From CAJQQY01 sp964352225 (GTDB lineage Bacteria; Bacteroidota; Bacteroidia; Chitinophagales; Saprospiraceae), in NCBI GenBank assembly GCA_964352225.1, contig CAYGRM010000378.1, positions 1 to 6,531 on the forward strand: DNA of 6,531 bases, given 5' to 3'. Position numbers and translations under genes: made by a program. Shown piece by piece: positions 4,946-6,531 of the stretch. Numbering within the stretch: position 1 is the first letter of the stretch; the number at the start of each line of letters is the position of its first letter. Under the pieces are notes generated by a model. The model saw nothing but the letters and a program-made list of their open reading frames with translations. It was not told the DNA's origin and did not search any database.

Positions 4946-6531
4946 TTATCTCACCAATGTAATATCACCTTTAAACTGCTTAACACTTCCATCGATAAAT
5001 CTTACCTCGGCGAAGTAAACAAAGACGGCAGGATTCATTGACTTTCCATTTAGATTTCCGTCCCACCCAGTTTCAGGGTCATTTGGTTGAAAATTTCCTC
5101 CTTGATAAACCAGTTCTCCCCAACGATCAAAAATTCTAAAAATTTGTACCTCCTCGATCAGTTCGGTATTTCCATAAATAGTAATTTTATCATTATGATT
5201 ATCCCCATTTGGACTGAACGCATTTGGAATATAAACTGGAATATTCTCATCTACATGAACGGTAATCTCGTCTTGAGCTGAACAACCATTTTCATCTAGA
5301 ATCATGATGGAATAGGTAGTAGTCTGAAAAGGGTTGACAGTAAAATCTAGACAATTTCCACTACAATTAATCGAATCAACGGTTGTCCAAATGATTGTAT
5401 CCAACTCTTCAGTATCAATATTTATTTGAGCAAAAATGGAAATGCTATCTCCTATATTGATAAAAAGATCTTCGCCCAAATCAACGATAATTTCATTGAT
5501 AGAATTTAATGGAATTATCGCAAGCGTCTGGCAACCATCGGCATCTTCAATGAGGATGGTATAATTATCTGCAGGCAAATTGGTAAAGATTGGTGTACTT
5601 TGAAATGGCATATTGTCAATCGAATACATATAAGGTGGCGTTCCGCCAAGTACCGAGTCGACTAAAATCACTCCATCAGAATCTCCAAAGCAACTGATTT
5701 CTGAAAAGCTGATAAAGGCTTCGATGACTTGTTCGTATTCCGTAATTGCCAAAACCAAACTATCACAGCCAATTGAATTAGTTCCTGAAAAAAGCGTATC
5801 AGTCCCCACATCATCAATAAAACAAGTCAAGGTCAAAATAGTATCGATACTTGATGGTAATAGAGAAACTGAGTTGGTAATGATACTGTCGCAGCCAAAT
5901 TGATTTTGTAAAGTATCCATAAAAATCCCTACTTGACTTGAGTCACAGGTCATACTTTCAACTAAAATATTTTGAGAGGGCAGTAAAGTTGTATAAGTGA
6001 AAACCAAACTATCACAGCCAAAAATATTTAATAAAGTGGTCGTTAAAGTCAAACCTGTATCCAAAGGATTACAACTTAAAGCGCTCAAATAAGTAGAATC
6101 GGTTGGAGCTAAAGCTATACTATCAATGATGGTATTACTTCCATTGATTTGGATGAAAACACCCGTATCTAAAGGGTTACAGCTAAGAGAACTTAAATAA
6201 ATAGTATCGCAAACAAAAGTGGTATTAATAATTAAAATAGAATCACACTCTCCATTCATGCCTGGTAAATTCATCGTCGTAGTTCCAAGCAAGGTAGAAT
6301 CACAACTAGTTTCCGAGATCATAAAGGTATCTGCTGCAAGTAATTGATAATTGAAAATTATGGTCGAGTCGCAGCCAAATTGACTCATCAAATAAATGGT
6401 ATCTAACCCTTGCTGCGAAGCAACACAAGTAGTGGTATCAATATTTATTTCATAACTCGGTGCCAACGAAGTGATATTGACCAAAACTGAATCACACTCC
6501 CCATTCATTCCACTCGCATTGAAAAAAGTAG
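4946..6531 (-). CDS. C-terminal part of a large type IX-secreted surface protein (Cys repeats, SprB repeat, type B sorting domain)
   Basis: The reading frame stays open to the right edge, so about 528 codons of a longer gene are seen and the start lies outside. The in-frame ATG at 6508 is inside a repeat (GMNGECDS, seen again at 6259-6236) and is not the real start. Order of parts: about seven cysteine repeats of about 41 residues; a SprB repeat (5707-5504; SCFGDSDG, GGTPPYMYSID, NLPADNYTILIEDADGC); a PKD-like segment ending TTTYSIMILDENGC; and the gliding-motility-associated C-terminal domain (about 5236-4949: PNAFSPNGD, FDRWGELVYQGGNF, GWDGNLNGK, ends FKGDITLVR). That last domain is the type B signal of the type IX secretion system, so the protein should cross the outer membrane and be anchored or released at the surface. 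Adhesion or gliding is the usual role for SprB-repeat proteins; the specific function is unknown. Family assignment is from established motifs, seen directly. Confidence 0.93.
   Translation of the reverse strand, partial: TFFNASGMNGECDSVLVNITSLAPSYEINIDTTTCVASQQGLDTIYLMSQFGCDSTIIFNYQLLAADTFMISETSCDSTLLGTTTMNLPGMNGECDSILIINTTFVCDTIYLSSLSCNPLDTGVFIQINGSNTIIDSIALAPTDSTYLSALSCNPLDTGLTLTTTLLNIFGCDSLVFTYTTLLPSQNILVESMTCDSSQVGIFMDTLQNQFGCDSIITNSVSLLPSSIDTILTLTCFIDDVGTDTLFSGTNSIGCDSLVLAITEYEQVIEAFISFSEISCFGDSDGVILVDSVLGGTPPYMYSIDNMPFQSTPIFTNLPADNYTILIEDADGCQTLAIIPLNSINEIIVDLGEDLFINIGDSISIFAQINIDTEELDTIIWTTVDSINCSGNCLDFTVNPFQTTTYSIMILDENGCSAQDEITVHVDENIPVYIPNAFSPNGDNHNDKITIYGNTELIEEVQIFRIFDRWGELVYQGGNFQPNDPETGWDGNLNGKSMNPAVFVYFAEVRFIDGSVKQFKGDITLVR
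5708..6531 (-). repeat. Array of about seven 41-residue cysteine repeats in the surface protein
   Basis: Repeats follow the pattern T/L-S/T-C-x(4)-G-x(10-12)-G-C-D-S-x(8)-L-x-P. Numbering from the Met codon at 6508, leading cysteines are at 28, 69, 110, 146, 188 and 229, spacings 41, 41, 36, 42 and 41. The second cysteine follows 18 or 19 residues later at 46, 88, 165, 206 and 248. The unit beginning at Cys110 is shorter and reads NTIIDS where the others read GCDS or ECDS, so it lacks its second cysteine. Two neighbouring units share YLSxLSCNPLDTG, also similar at DNA level (about 6057-6100 and 6165-6208), suggesting fairly recent duplication. Confidence 0.8.

Noticed and set aside
6506..6508. 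ATG at 6508 as the start of the surface-protein gene
   Set aside because: The frame continues upstream to the window edge with repeat-like residues (TFFNASG before MNGECDS), and the same GMNGECDS occurs inside a later repeat, so this Met is internal.

Overview
The window looks like AT-rich chromosomal DNA from a member of the Bacteroidota, most likely the Saprospiria/Chitinophagales side. This rests on four things: a large cell-surface protein ending in a gliding-motility-type (type B, CHU_C) type IX secretion sorting domain; a SprB repeat in the same protein; TAnnTTTG-like -7 promoter elements; and A-rich leaders with no Shine-Dalgarno. The lineage below phylum is inference.

Layout from left to right. 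Positions 1-42 (minus) hold only the first 14 codons of a gene that starts like a signal peptide. Positions 216-2888 (minus) hold a tight three-gene operon: a seven-helix membrane protein of unassigned function, then a LytS/YehU-type histidine kinase after 4 bases, then a LytTR response regulator after 11 bases. Upstream of it is a candidate promoter overlapped by an 11-bp direct repeat set 20 bp apart, a plausible autoregulatory operator; a third, single copy lies in front of the signal-peptide gene. A perfect 14-bp-stem terminator at 3013-3060 separates the operon from a small SnoaL/NTF2-like gene (3083-3436, minus). The 407-bp gap between that gene and the next holds two candidate divergent promoters and, between them, a 163-bp imperfect palindrome that folds almost end to end. 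Next come a complete class 1 fructose-1,6-bisphosphatase (3844-4848, plus) and a complex hairpin in the convergent gap. The window ends with the 3' part of the large repeat-rich type IX-secreted protein (4946-6531, minus), which runs off the right edge.

How the genes relate: the three-gene operon is the only clear functional unit. The membrane protein is either a sensor partner or a target of the two-component pair. The other genes are single transcription units with standard functions (gluconeogenesis, a small NTF2-fold protein, surface adhesion). The candidates for something undescribed are the 7TM-LytS-LytTR operon with its repeat operator and the long palindrome. Neither can be settled without genome-wide searches.
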